Shown: one piece after another, positions 33,008-41,686 of the stretch
How the letters are laid out: each line of letters opens with the position of its first letter
How positions within the stretch are numbered: the first letter of the stretch is position 1
Source of the DNA: JANJTB01 sp032027125
Lineage (GTDB): Bacteria; Bacteroidota; Ignavibacteria; Kapaibacteriales; UBA2268
DNA: 64,000 nucleotides
Assembly (NCBI GenBank): GCA_032027125.1
Contig: JAVSMQ010000001.1
Location: forward strand, 1,507,910-1,571,909
Reading direction: 5' to 3'
Notes under the pieces: generated by a model
Told to the model about the DNA's origin: nothing
What the model saw: only the letters and a program-made list of their open reading frames with translations
Databases searched by the model: none
Translations under genes and position numbers: made by a program

Positions 33008-34633
33008 ATAATATTTCCTATGTGTTTTAGAACCGGAGCTTTTCAATTCATCTTGCTCAACCAATTTATAAACTACTTTTTGAATTTCTTTTTTGGGAAC
33101 ATCTTTTATCCTTTCAAATATTTCACTAATTCTAGAGTTTGGATAGTTTTTAATATCTGTAATAATTAATTGTTTCAAAACATACGGTTCTAATGTTTTC
33201 AAGGAAGGCTTTATATTGAGTTTTGACTCTGACATCAGTTTAGGATTAATAATAAATGATTTCCCTTTTCCTGTTCCATAAGCAATCAAAATATCTTTCT
33301 CAAGTAATCCACCATACCAATTTCTTAATCTATCCTCTTCGGGTAATTGAAGTATTTTACTTAATTCAGTTGTCAATATTTTGTGTGAACGTGTTACAAT
33401 TCCAATTACTGTTTTCTCTCTTTGTGTGAGTTGAAAATATTTTGATATATAATCACTTAGTGCCAAGGCATTCATATCTACAATACGAGATTCAATTGTA
33501 ACTGATACTTTGTTGAAATCCGATTCAACTTTTGGGAAAGGTTTTGCATCTATACTCAATTTTTCATAAATTAAATCATATCCGGTTCCTTCAGCTTCCA
33601 TTAACTTTAAATCGTGCATCAGTTTGATAAGATGAGGATTACGTCTGTGTTTTTCGTGCAAAATATTTTTATCTGTTATGCCCAATGGCAAACTTCCCGG
33701 ACTTGTTATTTGCATTCTATCACTATATACTTCTATTGAAATATCAGATGAAATTAAATAAGATTTATGTGCAAAAGCATTTACAAGCAGCTCTCTTATA
33801 ACTTCTTTGGGGTAATGTCGTACTTGTTTACGAAATAATCCATCTGGAAATTCATAAGAGTAATTTAATTCAACTGCTTCTTTTTCAATTGAAAAAAGCA
33901 TCTCTTGAGGATTCAGTTCATAATCATCCCAAGTTAATTTCCTCGTTTTGTTATCTAATGAATCATATACAATATACTGAACTGTATTCGGGTAAGACAA
34001 TCTACTCCTCTGGTTTGCAGTTCCTAACCATAAAACTCCAAGATTAGTAAGTTTATTACCTTCAATCAGATTGTAATGTTCTAAAATCTCTATGTCACTT
34101 TTTTCTTTTACTATTTCTTTAACCCTGTCGGATTCTCGTAGTAATTTAACTATTTTGCTAATATGCTCATAAGGTATAGAGTCCAATGTTATTCCCCGCA
34201 CTACAATTTCCCATTGAAAAGCATCTTTTTCTGCTACTATCCTTTGTAAATCAGTACCTTGAATTGGTTCACAATGGTCAGCTATTCTAAGGTATATTTT
34301 TCCATCCGAGGTTGTTGCGACTACTTTTTGAGAAGGGAATATTTTTATTTCAAAATATTCACTACCATTTGAATGAACAAGAATCTCAGAAATTGTCATC
34401 CCAACACCATAAGTTAAACCCCTCATTCTTTCAAGGGTTGAATTTAATTCCATTATATCAATTTTCTGATTTTGAGGTGGTAATTGTGTTTTATCATCAA
34501 ATCCAATTACTATTGTACCACCTTGAGCATTTGCTAAACAAACACATGTTTTTGACAATTCTTTAAAACCTTTTTCACCGGTTTTAATTTTTTGCAAACT
34601 TTTATATTCTACTACTTGTGATTCCATCACCAT
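32984..34633 (-). CDS. AlbA_2 (Schlafen-type) domain ATP-binding protein
   Basis: A roughly 550-residue protein of the COG2865 type. The N-terminal AlbA_2/Schlafen-like domain (about 5-125) has ESQVVEYKSL, CLANAQGGTIVIGFDD and GKIYLRIAD. The central GHKL-type ATPase part (about 275-400) has RELLVNAFAHKSY, SDRMQITSPGSLPLGIT and MEAEGTGYDLIYEKL. The C-terminus contains winged-helix-like segments (REKTVIGIVTRSHKILTTELSKIL and the final 70 residues). Such proteins are annotated as putative transcriptional regulators or RecG-related and often occur in accessory or defence regions; their biochemical role is mostly unknown. The ATG at 34633 is one of two adjacent ATGs; a GTG at 34639 is also possible. 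Confidence 0.82.
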   Translation of the reverse strand: MVMESQVVEYKSLQKIKTGEKGFKELSKTCVCLANAQGGTIVIGFDDKTQLPPQNQKIDIMELNSTLERMRGLTYGVGMTISEILVHSNGSEYFEIKIFPSQKVVATTSDGKIYLRIADHCEPIQGTDLQRIVAEKDAFQWEIVVRGITLDSIPYEHISKIVKLLRESDRVKEIVKEKSDIEILEHYNLIEGNKLTNLGVLWLGTANQRSRLSYPNTVQYIVYDSLDNKTRKLTWDDYELNPQEMLFSIEKEAVELNYSYEFPDGLFRKQVRHYPKEVIRELLVNAFAHKSYLISSDISIEVYSDRMQITSPGSLPLGITDKNILHEKHRRNPHLIKLMHDLKLMEAEGTGYDLIYEKLSIDAKPFPKVESDFNKVSVTIESRIVDMNALALSDYISKYFQLTQREKTVIGIVTRSHKILTTELSKILQLPEEDRLRNWYGGLLEKDILIAYGTGKGKSFIINPKLMSESKLNIKPSLKTLEPYVLKQLIITDIKNYPNSRISEIFERIKDVPKKEIQKVVYKLVEQDELKSSGSKTHRKYYLTEKKRN

Positions 34634-34977
34634 TCCCACACCACAATTTTAATTTCAACTTTTGTCAGTCCGTATAATTCATATATGAAATTGGAACATT
34701 CTTTTTTCATCCTCTCATCTCCTCAACAATCCTTACTGTCTCAATGCTGACTGTTGTTACTCTTTTCAGTTTTATTTCGTTATGATACTTTTGTATAGTT
34801 ATGAGTAACATATAAAACTTTTTTTAGGTATTTGAATTAATAACTATACAAATTTACCAATTTTCTCCCTTTTTCCTACTTTCTTTTTTCAAATCAAATC
34901 AATTTTTTATATTTAAACAAGATAAATCATTTTTATAAGTCATATTTATTTGATTAATTATATTCAAGCAGCAATAA
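34634..34977. other. Intergenic region, no gene seen
   Basis: About 340 AT-rich bases between the divergent ATPase and rtcB genes. It must contain both promoters, but I see no distinctive element. No repeat copy or hairpin was found. Confidence 0.5.
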
Positions 34978-36144
34978 ATGATAAAAGAGATAAATCCCGG
35001 TAAAGTTCCTGTTAAGCTTTGGCTTGATGATATTGACGGCTCTACACTCAGTCAGGTCGCAAACTTATCCGATTTTCCGTTTACTTTCAGACACGTGGCT
35101 CTGATGCCCGATGCACACGTTGGCTTTGGTATGCCGATAGGCGGTGTATTGGCTGTAAAAGATGTCATCATTCCAAATGCCGTAGGTGTTGATATCGGAT
35201 GCGGTATGTGTGCGGTCAGGACGAATTCAAATTTTGTAAGCAGGGATAACCTGAAAAAGATTTTGAAAATTGTGAGGGAGGCAGTTCCTGTCGGTTTTAA
35301 ACATCAAAAAAGACGTCAGAATCCGGATTATATGCCCAAAGATAACGGTATTCTCGGTATAGATTCTGTATCGGCAAGAGAGTATGAATCAGCTCTAAAG
35401 CAGGTCGGCACACTCGGCGGCGGGAATCATTTTATCGAACTTCAGCGCGGTGATGACGGTTTCATATATATAATGATTCACTCGGGCAGCAGAAATATCG
35501 GAAAGCAGGTTGCCGACCATTACAACAGACTTGCAGGAAACTTGAGGGAAAAAAGAAATGATATTCCCAAAAACTGGCAGCTTGATTATCTCGAACTTGA
35601 TAGCGATGAAGGCAGAAAATATATCCTGGAAATGGAGTATTGTGTCGCATTTGCACTGGCTAACAGAAAGCTGATGATGGAAAGAGCTAAGGAAGCTTTT
35701 GCCGATGTTACGCGTAATGATGAATTTGCAGAAATGATAAATATTCCTCATAATTACGCTGCCGAAGAGTCGCATTTCGGTGAGAAAGTCTGGATTCACC
35801 GAAAGGGAGCAACCAGAGCATTGCAGGGTGAAATAGGAATCATACCCGGCTCGCAGGGTAGCAAATCGTACATCGTAGAAGGAAAAGGAAATACCGAAAG
35901 TTTTACCTCGTGCTCACATGGTGCCGGTCGCAAAATGGGACGCCATGAAGCTCAGAAAAAACTTTCTGTTGAAAAAGAAACCAAAATGCTTGACGATATA
36001 GGCGTAATTCATTCCATCCGGTCGTCAAAAGATTTGGATGAAGCGCCGTCAGCTTATAAAGATATCCAAACAGTTATGTTAAACCAGACTGATTTGGTTG
36101 ATATTATTATTGAGCTTCAGCCGCTGGCAGTTGTCAAAGGGTAA
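34978..36144 (+). CDS. rtcB: RNA-splicing ligase RtcB
   Basis: RtcB joins 2',3'-cyclic phosphate (or 3'-phosphate) RNA ends to 5'-OH ends using GTP and manganese, acting in RNA repair. The 388-residue length is that of the shorter bacterial class. The metal and guanylylation residues are visible: D46 and H48 context MPDAHVGFGMPIGG, C75 in DIGCGM, H151 in GGGNHFIE, H168 in HSGSRNIG, H259 in PHNYA and the guanylylated H314 in CSHGAGRKMGR. Neither RtcA, an RtcR regulator nor archease is adjacent. It stands alone, with repeats downstream. Confidence 0.95.
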   Translation: MIKEINPGKVPVKLWLDDIDGSTLSQVANLSDFPFTFRHVALMPDAHVGFGMPIGGVLAVKDVIIPNAVGVDIGCGMCAVRTNSNFVSRDNLKKILKIVREAVPVGFKHQKRRQNPDYMPKDNGILGIDSVSAREYESALKQVGTLGGGNHFIELQRGDDGFIYIMIHSGSRNIGKQVADHYNRLAGNLREKRNDIPKNWQLDYLELDSDEGRKYILEMEYCVAFALANRKLMMERAKEAFADVTRNDEFAEMINIPHNYAAEESHFGEKVWIHRKGATRALQGEIGIIPGSQGSKSYIVEGKGNTESFTSCSHGAGRKMGRHEAQKKLSVEKETKMLDDIGVIHSIRSSKDLDEAPSAYKDIQTVMLNQTDLVDIIIELQPLAVVKG

Positions 36145-36194
36145 GTCTGAAACTCCTTGATTTGTCCTTTGGAGCCTCAGGTGAAGAATCCAGT

Positions 36195-36242
36195 GAATTA
36201 ATTTCCACCCCCAGCCCCCGCCAGCGGGGGACAAATACAAAA
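36195..36242 (+). repeat. GC-rich CCCCCGCCNGCGGGGG repeat, copy 1
   Basis: GAATTAATTTCCACCCCCAG followed by CCCCCGCCAGCGGGGGACAA ATAC, with a perfect GC palindrome at its centre. The reverse complement occurs at 63855-63900 with few differences. A shortened relative is at 37081-37125. Confidence 0.75.
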
Positions 36243-36253
36243 CTCCATGGATT

Positions 36254-36329
36254 GGTCATTCTGAACGAAGTGAAGAATCCAGGCTGTTAATTAATGAAAC
36301 CCTGGACTCTTCGTAGGCTCAGAGTGACC
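36254..36329 (+). repeat. GTCA/TGAC hairpin repeat, copy 2
   Basis: Starts GTCATTCTGAACGAAGTGAA and ends CTTCGTAGGCTCAGAGTGAC, so it can fold into a long hairpin. It may serve as terminator for rtcB and for the convergent barrel gene. Confidence 0.78.
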
Positions 36330-36379
36330 CATCGCGGAGTTTTATTTTGTAATTACAGTACTGTATCCATGGTGCTCAA

Positions 36380-36846
36380 TTACCACGCATAGCCGACATT
36401 AACACCCAGATAAAATGGCTGCCAAGTGAGTCCGTTTCGGTCAAGTACGTTAAAGTTCAAACCAAACACAGGTTCGAGGACAAAATCATCAAAAATAAAT
36501 TTGTAATTTGCTTCACCGCCGATTGCAAGAACCAAACCACCGTCATAGGTATCATCACGATAGCCTAAATAACCGACAGAAACGCTTGGTCCAAATCCAA
36601 AACCCTTGATTGCTTTATCTTTTTCCTGAAACAAATACCATTTGTACATACCTGATATGCTGAAACCTGTCCAACCGCTACCGTAATGATAATACGAAGC
36701 GCCCAGAACAAGTGAGTTTACCTGCGAGACCTGCATTTCATAATTTAAATTAAAAATGCCGAATGCCAGTGCAAGCGGATTAGCAGTTATTGCCTCGTTA
36801 TAATTTTTCATTACCCGTTGAGCTTCGCATTTATCAGTCATAGATA
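36380..36846 (-). CDS. Outer-membrane barrel protein, N-terminus lost in masked bases
   Basis: The readable part encodes about 155 residues: VLGASYYHYGSGWTGFSISG, KWYLFQEKDK, GFGFGPSVSVGYLGYRDD and a C-terminal GVNVGYAW. The pattern is that of a small DUF3575-like or OmpW-like barrel whose final strand ends in an aromatic residue. Upstream of 36846 (toward the 5' end) nearly 100 positions are ambiguous (N), so the start and any signal peptide are unknown. Hairpin repeats lie on both sides (36254-36329 and 36967-37041) in the same orientation. Confidence 0.65.
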
Positions 36847-36945
36847 NNNNNATNNNNNAANTNANNNTNNCNNCNNTNNNNNNNNNNNNANNNCNNNNNN
36901 NANNNNNNANNAANAAANNCANNNANTNNNNTAANNANTAATATG
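36846..36945. other. Masked or ambiguous bases
   Basis: Scattered single determined bases among many N. The pattern looks like a low-quality or polymorphic consensus rather than a scaffolding gap of fixed size. It hides the 5' end of the barrel gene. Confidence 0.95.
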
Positions 36946-36966
36946 TAAAACGGTACAATTTAGCTC

Positions 36967-37041
36967 GTCATTCTGAACGAAGCGAAGAACTCAGGCTGTT
37001 CATTAATGAATACATGGACTCTTCGCAAGCTCAGAGTGACA
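36967..37041 (+). repeat. GTCA/TGAC hairpin repeat, copy 3
   Basis: Starts GTCATTCTGAACGAAGCGAA and ends CTTCGCAAGCTCAGAGTGAC. It is very similar to copy 2, including the inner CAGGCTGTT and ATTAATGAA, and both are followed within about 15 bases by GTTTTATTTT. Confidence 0.78.
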
Positions 37042-37080
37042 AATCATATAGTTTTATTTTAAAAATAATAGAACGTATCT

Positions 37081-37125
37081 TCCACGCCGGCGGGACAAAT
37101 ATCAAAACCCCAGGTATTTGTCATT
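37081..37125 (+). repeat. Shortened relative of the GC-rich repeat
   Basis: TTCCACGCCGGCGGGACAAA TATCAAAACCCCAGGTATTT retains the TTCCAC, CGCCGGCGGG and ACAAAT parts of the copies at 36195 and 63855 with the C and G runs shortened. Confidence 0.5.
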
Positions 37126-37777
37126 TATACATTATCACTTCATAAGGTACAATTTCAACCCAATAATCTTTAAAATCGTATTTGAAATATATGAAGCCGT
37201 ATTTTTCGCTGAAATAATAAATTCCTTTAAAAACTCCTGCGGAACTTTTACCATAAGATTCCAGCACCCAGCAGGAATCACTTAATGTTTGATTGGAAAA
37301 ATATATTTTGTCCTTTACTCTTACTCTGCCGGTAACTTCCACCCCTGCAAATTCCTGTGAACCAGATTGAACTTTTTTCTTCCAGTCAATCGAATTGCCT
37401 ATTGCAACAGGATATTGGATCTGTGGAGGAGGCAGAAGGCGGACATACTTCATATATTCAATTGCGGGTGGAGATGGAAGCGAAATCACATCCTTTTTGA
37501 ATAGTGAAACCGGGAAACTGAGGTCATGGTCACTGACTCCGGTCTGGATGATTGCTTCGGTTCTTGATTTGTCGGCATGATAAACGTTGAGGACCCATTC
37601 CATTTTTTGCTGAGTAATTTGCCATGGTTTGTCCAATATTTCAAGAGTTAAAGTATCAACTATCGAGTCAGTTGATTTTGTTACCAAAAAGCTCCAGTTT
37701 GAACGCGGATGATAAACATTGGGTTCTGTGCAGGAAACAATTAATAAAGTTACAAACAAAAATATACAGTATTTCAA
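37121..37777 (-). CDS. Lipoprotein of unknown function
   Basis: A 218-residue lipoprotein: signal 1-15 with LLIVSC and lipidated C16. The mature protein is beta-rich (SWSFLVTKSTDS-like opening, GVFKGIYYFSEKYGFIYFKYD near the end) with no family I recognise. The start is TTG at 37777; a near-perfect AAAGGAGGT lies about eight bases upstream and decides it. It is about 90 bases downstream of the DUF5777 gene and on the same strand, so may be the last gene of that operon, though it has its own ribosome-binding site. Confidence 0.7.
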   Translation of the reverse strand: MKYCIFLFVTLLIVSCTEPNVYHPRSNWSFLVTKSTDSIVDTLTLEILDKPWQITQQKMEWVLNVYHADKSRTEAIIQTGVSDHDLSFPVSLFKKDVISLPSPPAIEYMKYVRLLPPPQIQYPVAIGNSIDWKKKVQSGSQEFAGVEVTGRVRVKDKIYFSNQTLSDSCWVLESYGKSSAGVFKGIYYFSEKYGFIYFKYDFKDYWVEIVPYEVIMYK

Positions 37778-37869
37778 TTAGGGTACCTCCTTTTAGAATT
37801 ATTACCTTTAAAATATTCTGTAATATGTATTGACAACAACTGCTTTTTATGAAGTACAAATATGCTCAT

Positions 37870-38697
37870 TTAAAGTACACGTGTAATTATAAAACAAATA
37901 TGAACATCACCTTTATCGAAAGCGCTCACTGCTCCGGTAAGGTACTGACTCATATTTGCATAGACGTTATTCGATACAAATACTTTGAAAAAGTGACCGG
38001 CTGTCTCTATTTCCGCACCAATAGAATATGTATCGTAATAGCGTCTCCAACCGTTTAATGTAGGATTTGCTTCAGCTATTACACTCCAGCGCTCATTAAA
38101 GAAATACTGGGCATACATTCCTAATGTTGTGCTCGTTTGGCAGTCAGGGCATGGAATGTATGAATTGTAGAGAAATGAGGGAACTAAACCAAGACCGAGT
38201 TTGCCAAATTTTGTGTTCAATATTAAATTGCCGTAAAACTGCCAGAGTTTTGATTTGTCTTCAGGTTCATCCGTAAATTTCGAGTTGTATGCAGCCCCTC
38301 CGTTCACAGCAATAGCTAAAGGGAATCCAAGTTCCTCTGTTTCAAGTAGATTACCCTTTATCTGAAGGTCATAATTTCCGTCATGATTACTTCTTCCGAA
38401 TACGGCAAAAATATCATCTGTAATTCCGTAACCTAAAGCCAGACGCATATAAACGCCGCCGTCAAATCCGAATAATTCACTTGCACCTGCAGAAACCGGA
38501 ACAAGAAATTTGTGGGATATGTGGAAATATATATTTCCCTGCTGAAGAGTTTCGGTTGTCGGCAGACTAAATGCTTCAAGAGACCTGAAAAAACTCATCT
38601 GATTTGTTAACGGCTCTTCTCTTTTCCATTTTGACTGAGAAAAAGTTAAGTTCTGTATTGATATTATTGTAATGATGACACATATTATTATTTTCAT
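37870..38697 (-). CDS. DUF5777 family beta-barrel protein
   Basis: A 275-residue exported barrel-like protein with a signal peptide (1-20, NLTFSQ). The motifs FHISHKFLVPVSAGASELFGFDGG-type opening (residues 58-81), GITDDIFAVFGRSNHDG and FFNERWSVIAEANP match DUF5777, a Bacteroidota family of outer-membrane beta-barrels. The family frequently lies beside YceI and cytochrome-like lipoprotein genes, as here. It starts five bases after the YceI gene ends, so the two are co-transcribed. A role in outer-membrane redox or respiratory chemistry is only suggested by the neighbours. Confidence 0.8.
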   Translation of the reverse strand: MKIIICVIITIISIQNLTFSQSKWKREEPLTNQMSFFRSLEAFSLPTTETLQQGNIYFHISHKFLVPVSAGASELFGFDGGVYMRLALGYGITDDIFAVFGRSNHDGNYDLQIKGNLLETEELGFPLAIAVNGGAAYNSKFTDEPEDKSKLWQFYGNLILNTKFGKLGLGLVPSFLYNSYIPCPDCQTSTTLGMYAQYFFNERWSVIAEANPTLNGWRRYYDTYSIGAEIETAGHFFKVFVSNNVYANMSQYLTGAVSAFDKGDVHICFIITRVL

Positions 38698-38702
38698 TTT
38701 GT

Positions 38703-39272
38703 TTACTCTGCTAATTTAACATTAAAATCCAGATAAAGTTTTATTTCATTGCTAATTCTTACGAACATAAATTTGGGCACTTTTATATTATAATCAGTCA
38801 ATTTAACTTCAAAATCCGATTTAAGTTTGAATCCATCAGATAATTTGTAAATTTTACCACCGATAGTAATATCTTTCGTAACACCATGAAGTAGAAGCTT
38901 TCCGCTTACTTTGACATTATACTCTGTATCGGAAATTCTTTCCGTTTCGGTTATATTTCCTTTAAATGTGCTTACGGGAAATTCCTTGGTTTCCAGATAA
39001 TCTTCTCTCATGTGGCGGTTTCTAAGTCCGATACCTGTATCAAAACTGCCGAGGTCAAGCTCGAAATAGAACTCCGCTCCCTTCATTTTATCAATACCAT
39101 CTGTAATCAGATAGCCGTCAATCTTATTTGTTTTCCCGTCGAAATCTTCAACAGGAGTTTCTGAAATAAACCGAACAAGATTTTTCGCTTTTTTATCAAC
39201 CTGATATTCACTTGATAACAAATTCAAAAATCCGGCTGTTAAAATTATAATTATTACGATTAAATTTTTCAT
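38703..39272 (-). CDS. YceI family periplasmic protein
   Basis: A 189-residue exported protein with a signal peptide (to about residue 20). The lipocalin-like YceI fold is indicated by the YQVDKKAKNLVRFISETPVE start, GAEFYFELDLGSFDTGIGLRNRHM (the conserved D-T-G-I..R-x-x-H-M block), the FPVSTFKGNI strand, and GKLLLHGVTKDITI. YceI proteins bind isoprenoid quinones or similar amphiphiles in the periplasm. The gene lies 14 bases after the cytochrome-like lipoprotein and five before DUF5777, forming one operon that would fit electron-carrier handling in the envelope. Confidence 0.9.
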   Translation of the reverse strand: MKNLIVIIIILTAGFLNLLSSEYQVDKKAKNLVRFISETPVEDFDGKTNKIDGYLITDGIDKMKGAEFYFELDLGSFDTGIGLRNRHMREDYLETKEFPVSTFKGNITETERISDTEYNVKVSGKLLLHGVTKDITIGGKIYKLSDGFKLKSDFEVKLTDYNIKVPKFMFVRISNEIKLYLDFNVKLAE

Positions 39273-39286
39273 TATATTCTCACAAA

Positions 39287-39694
39287 TTAGTTATTTAAAG
39301 CACCGTTATTTATCCAAACCCGTATTGAATCAATCACTTCCTGCCTTAATTTGCCGGTAGGAGGCATTGCCGATGTCTCGGCATTTATTTTCATAAAGAG
39401 ATAGCTCTCGTCAGCACTGCCGGGTTTAATGTACATAACATCAGCATAAGCTATTTTATTGACAGTATTTGCGTATGCGGCTCCGGGAGTCAAATTTAAA
39501 CCCGATTGAGGATTGCTTCCTGTATGACAGCCCGATAAAGCACAACTTTTGCCGAATACATTCTCCTGAATCGAACTAAACGTCGCATTTACGGCAATCT
39601 TTTGCTCTGCCGGGCATTCCGAAACAATACCATCAGCACATGAAACAAAAAATATACCCATCAGAGGAATCAAAAAAACTGCAAGTCTTATCAT
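39287..39694 (-). CDS. Cytochrome c-like lipoprotein with a CX4CH motif
   Basis: A 135-residue lipoprotein: signal to FFVSC with lipidated C19. It contains KSCALSGCHTG, in which C51, C56 and H57 form a CX4CH site rather than the usual CXXCH, and M110 in SAMPPTGKL is placed as the distal heme ligand. The C-terminal IRVWINNGALNN is typical of small cytochrome c domains in Bacteroidota and Planctomycetes. Heme attachment to CX4CH is known for some c-type cytochromes but is not proven for this one. It is the first gene of the operon with YceI and DUF5777. AAGGA precedes the ATG. Confidence 0.78.
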   Translation of the reverse strand: MIRLAVFLIPLMGIFFVSCADGIVSECPAEQKIAVNATFSSIQENVFGKSCALSGCHTGSNPQSGLNLTPGAAYANTVNKIAYADVMYIKPGSADESYLFMKINAETSAMPPTGKLRQEVIDSIRVWINNGALNN

Positions 39695-40060
39695 AAAAAA
39701 TCCTTTTTGTAAAAAATAATCTATTCAATGTTTATATACACCTAAATATGAATTTAGTTACCAGAAATATTTTAGAATAACACAAAAAATGTTTAAACGT
39801 TACAATTATTTTTTTGTAATGTTAGGTTTTATCTATGAAAGATTAGATTTATATTTGTTAAACAGTTGATTGATTAAATAATTATATTGACTTTGTCAGT
39901 CTAAGTAGAATTTGAACAAGTTAATACTTTTTTAAAAGTTGAATAGAAAATTAGGAACTACTGGATAATTAATTTGAATAATAATTTGAATTATTTTTAT
40001 AATAAATTTGCTATATCGGTAAATTCTATTACCGATTTTAGATTAAATCAGTAATGAAAC
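39695..40060. other. Intergenic region, no gene seen
   Basis: 366 very AT-rich bases. A short inverted repeat CGGTAAATTC/TATTACCG near 40017-40035 lies just after the terminase 3' end and might terminate it. Nothing else is evident. Confidence 0.45.
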
Positions 40061-41476
40061 TTACCGGTTCTTCCTTCCGCTTATAGGCATATTTACATTC
40101 GCCTGCCTCAGGAACTGTCCGGTATAACTGAGAGCGTCCACCTGGTCGTCGTGTTTGTCTCTCGGGAATTTGGTGAGTTCGCTTTCAAAATCCTGCAGCC
40201 AGTTTGCATCACGGTTAAAATATACAGTTCCGGTTTCAATTTTTGCTGCCATTGGTAATGCTCTTGTCAGTTTGTCGCTGTCCGGCTTCAGCGGTTTTAC
40301 CGGAAAACCCTGCATTGCTGCGGACTGAACGAGTGCCGTTTGATACTGCACACTTTCAATTCCGATTAGTACAGGTCTATACTTTTCATAAATATCGCGT
40401 ATTAAATCCAAATGCCCGCTTGGCTCGATATGTTTTCGGATTACATCGCAGATAAGCAATTCATTATCGGGTGTGACTGCGACGACTACAGCAACTGTAT
40501 AATCAGCATTCGATGAAAGTGAAATTGCAAGGTCTAATGCCGCCCAGTACGTACAGTCAGCAGATTTAACCAACTTCTGATTTTCACCGTTTAATAGTAC
40601 AAAATCACCGCCTGTAGTGATGAAATATCTGAAATGCTTTTTCTTGAAAATACCGCCGCCTGCCGATACAGGATTCTGCTGATAAAGAGAATTGAACCAG
40701 TACGAACCGACAGACTTCTCAATAATTCGCAGCTTTTCGAGTGAGAATCTTTTCTCCCATAATGCTTCACCCTGCATTCTGCCGAGCGGGTCGTCAAGTC
40801 CGGCAATTGCAGGGATAGTGATTACTTCCCATTTTTCGTCAATATTACTGAACTCACTCAAAATTCTTCCACATAGGTCATCTTCGTGCCAGCGTGTCAT
40901 CATAATAATCATTATACCATCCGGCTCAAGACGCGTATAGGCAGTACTGCGGAACCAATCCCATAATTTTTCCCGCTGATGGCTGCTGTTAGCTTCTTCG
41001 TCATTTTTAATCGGGTCGTCAATTATGAACAAATCGGCACCTTTTCCCGTAATCGGACCACCGGCACCGACACAGGTCATACTTCCTCCGTGACCTTCAA
41101 TCTCAAAATAACCTGCTGCAGATGAACTGTCGCTCAGTTTTACATCGAACAGTTCTTCCCCGAATTCGCTTACAAGATTGCGGACTTTCCTGCCCCAGCT
41201 TTGAGCATAAGTTGACTCATAAGAACTTAAAATAATTCGTCTGTCGGGAAATTTACCGAGATACCAGAAAGGGAAATATTTAGACATCAATTCAGATTTT
41301 CCGTGACGCGGCGGCAGATTAATCATCAGTCTTTTAATTTTACCCGAAGCCGCTTTCAGCAATGCCGAATCAAGATAAGCAATATGTTTCGGATAGCGGT
41401 ATTTTCCTTTACTAACAAAATAAGCAGTCAGTGCCGGACTGAAATTACTATTCAAAAACTCATTTAAATTTTTCAT
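40061..41476 (-). CDS. Phage terminase large subunit-like protein (orphan)
   Basis: A 471-residue DNA-packaging motor homologue. The ATPase domain has Walker A LPPRHGKSE (about residues 54-62) and Walker B LFIIDDP. The nuclease domain has an RNase H-like DLAISL strand, GIESVQYQT and the HDDQVDALSY segment with paired acidic residues, so both active sites look intact. The ATG at 41476 (MKNLNEFL) is chosen; the frame extends 49 codons upstream through an AT-rich, improbable sequence. No small terminase, portal, capsid or tail genes are within the window, so this is an orphan, either a prophage remnant or a domesticated gene. Confidence 0.85.
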   Translation of the reverse strand: MKNLNEFLNSNFSPALTAYFVSKGKYRYPKHIAYLDSALLKAASGKIKRLMINLPPRHGKSELMSKYFPFWYLGKFPDRRIILSSYESTYAQSWGRKVRNLVSEFGEELFDVKLSDSSSAAGYFEIEGHGGSMTCVGAGGPITGKGADLFIIDDPIKNDEEANSSHQREKLWDWFRSTAYTRLEPDGIMIIMMTRWHEDDLCGRILSEFSNIDEKWEVITIPAIAGLDDPLGRMQGEALWEKRFSLEKLRIIEKSVGSYWFNSLYQQNPVSAGGGIFKKKHFRYFITTGGDFVLLNGENQKLVKSADCTYWAALDLAISLSSNADYTVAVVVAVTPDNELLICDVIRKHIEPSGHLDLIRDIYEKYRPVLIGIESVQYQTALVQSAAMQGFPVKPLKPDSDKLTRALPMAAKIETGTVYFNRDANWLQDFESELTKFPRDKHDDQVDALSYTGQFLRQANVNMPISGRKNR

Positions 41477-41686
41477 TTCGCGAAAATAGCTCCGATGCCC
41501 TATTATCAAAACAAATTGATTTAAAAAGCTATTGGAAAATGAATTAATGAAATGAATTAATGAAATTAATTTAGAAAAATTTGAAAAATAAATCAAAAAA
41601 TATGTGACAAAATGACTTTTCAATTGTCATTACATAGAATTGAAATACAATTTTTGAAAAAGTTATTTTAAAATGTAGGAGAGTTA

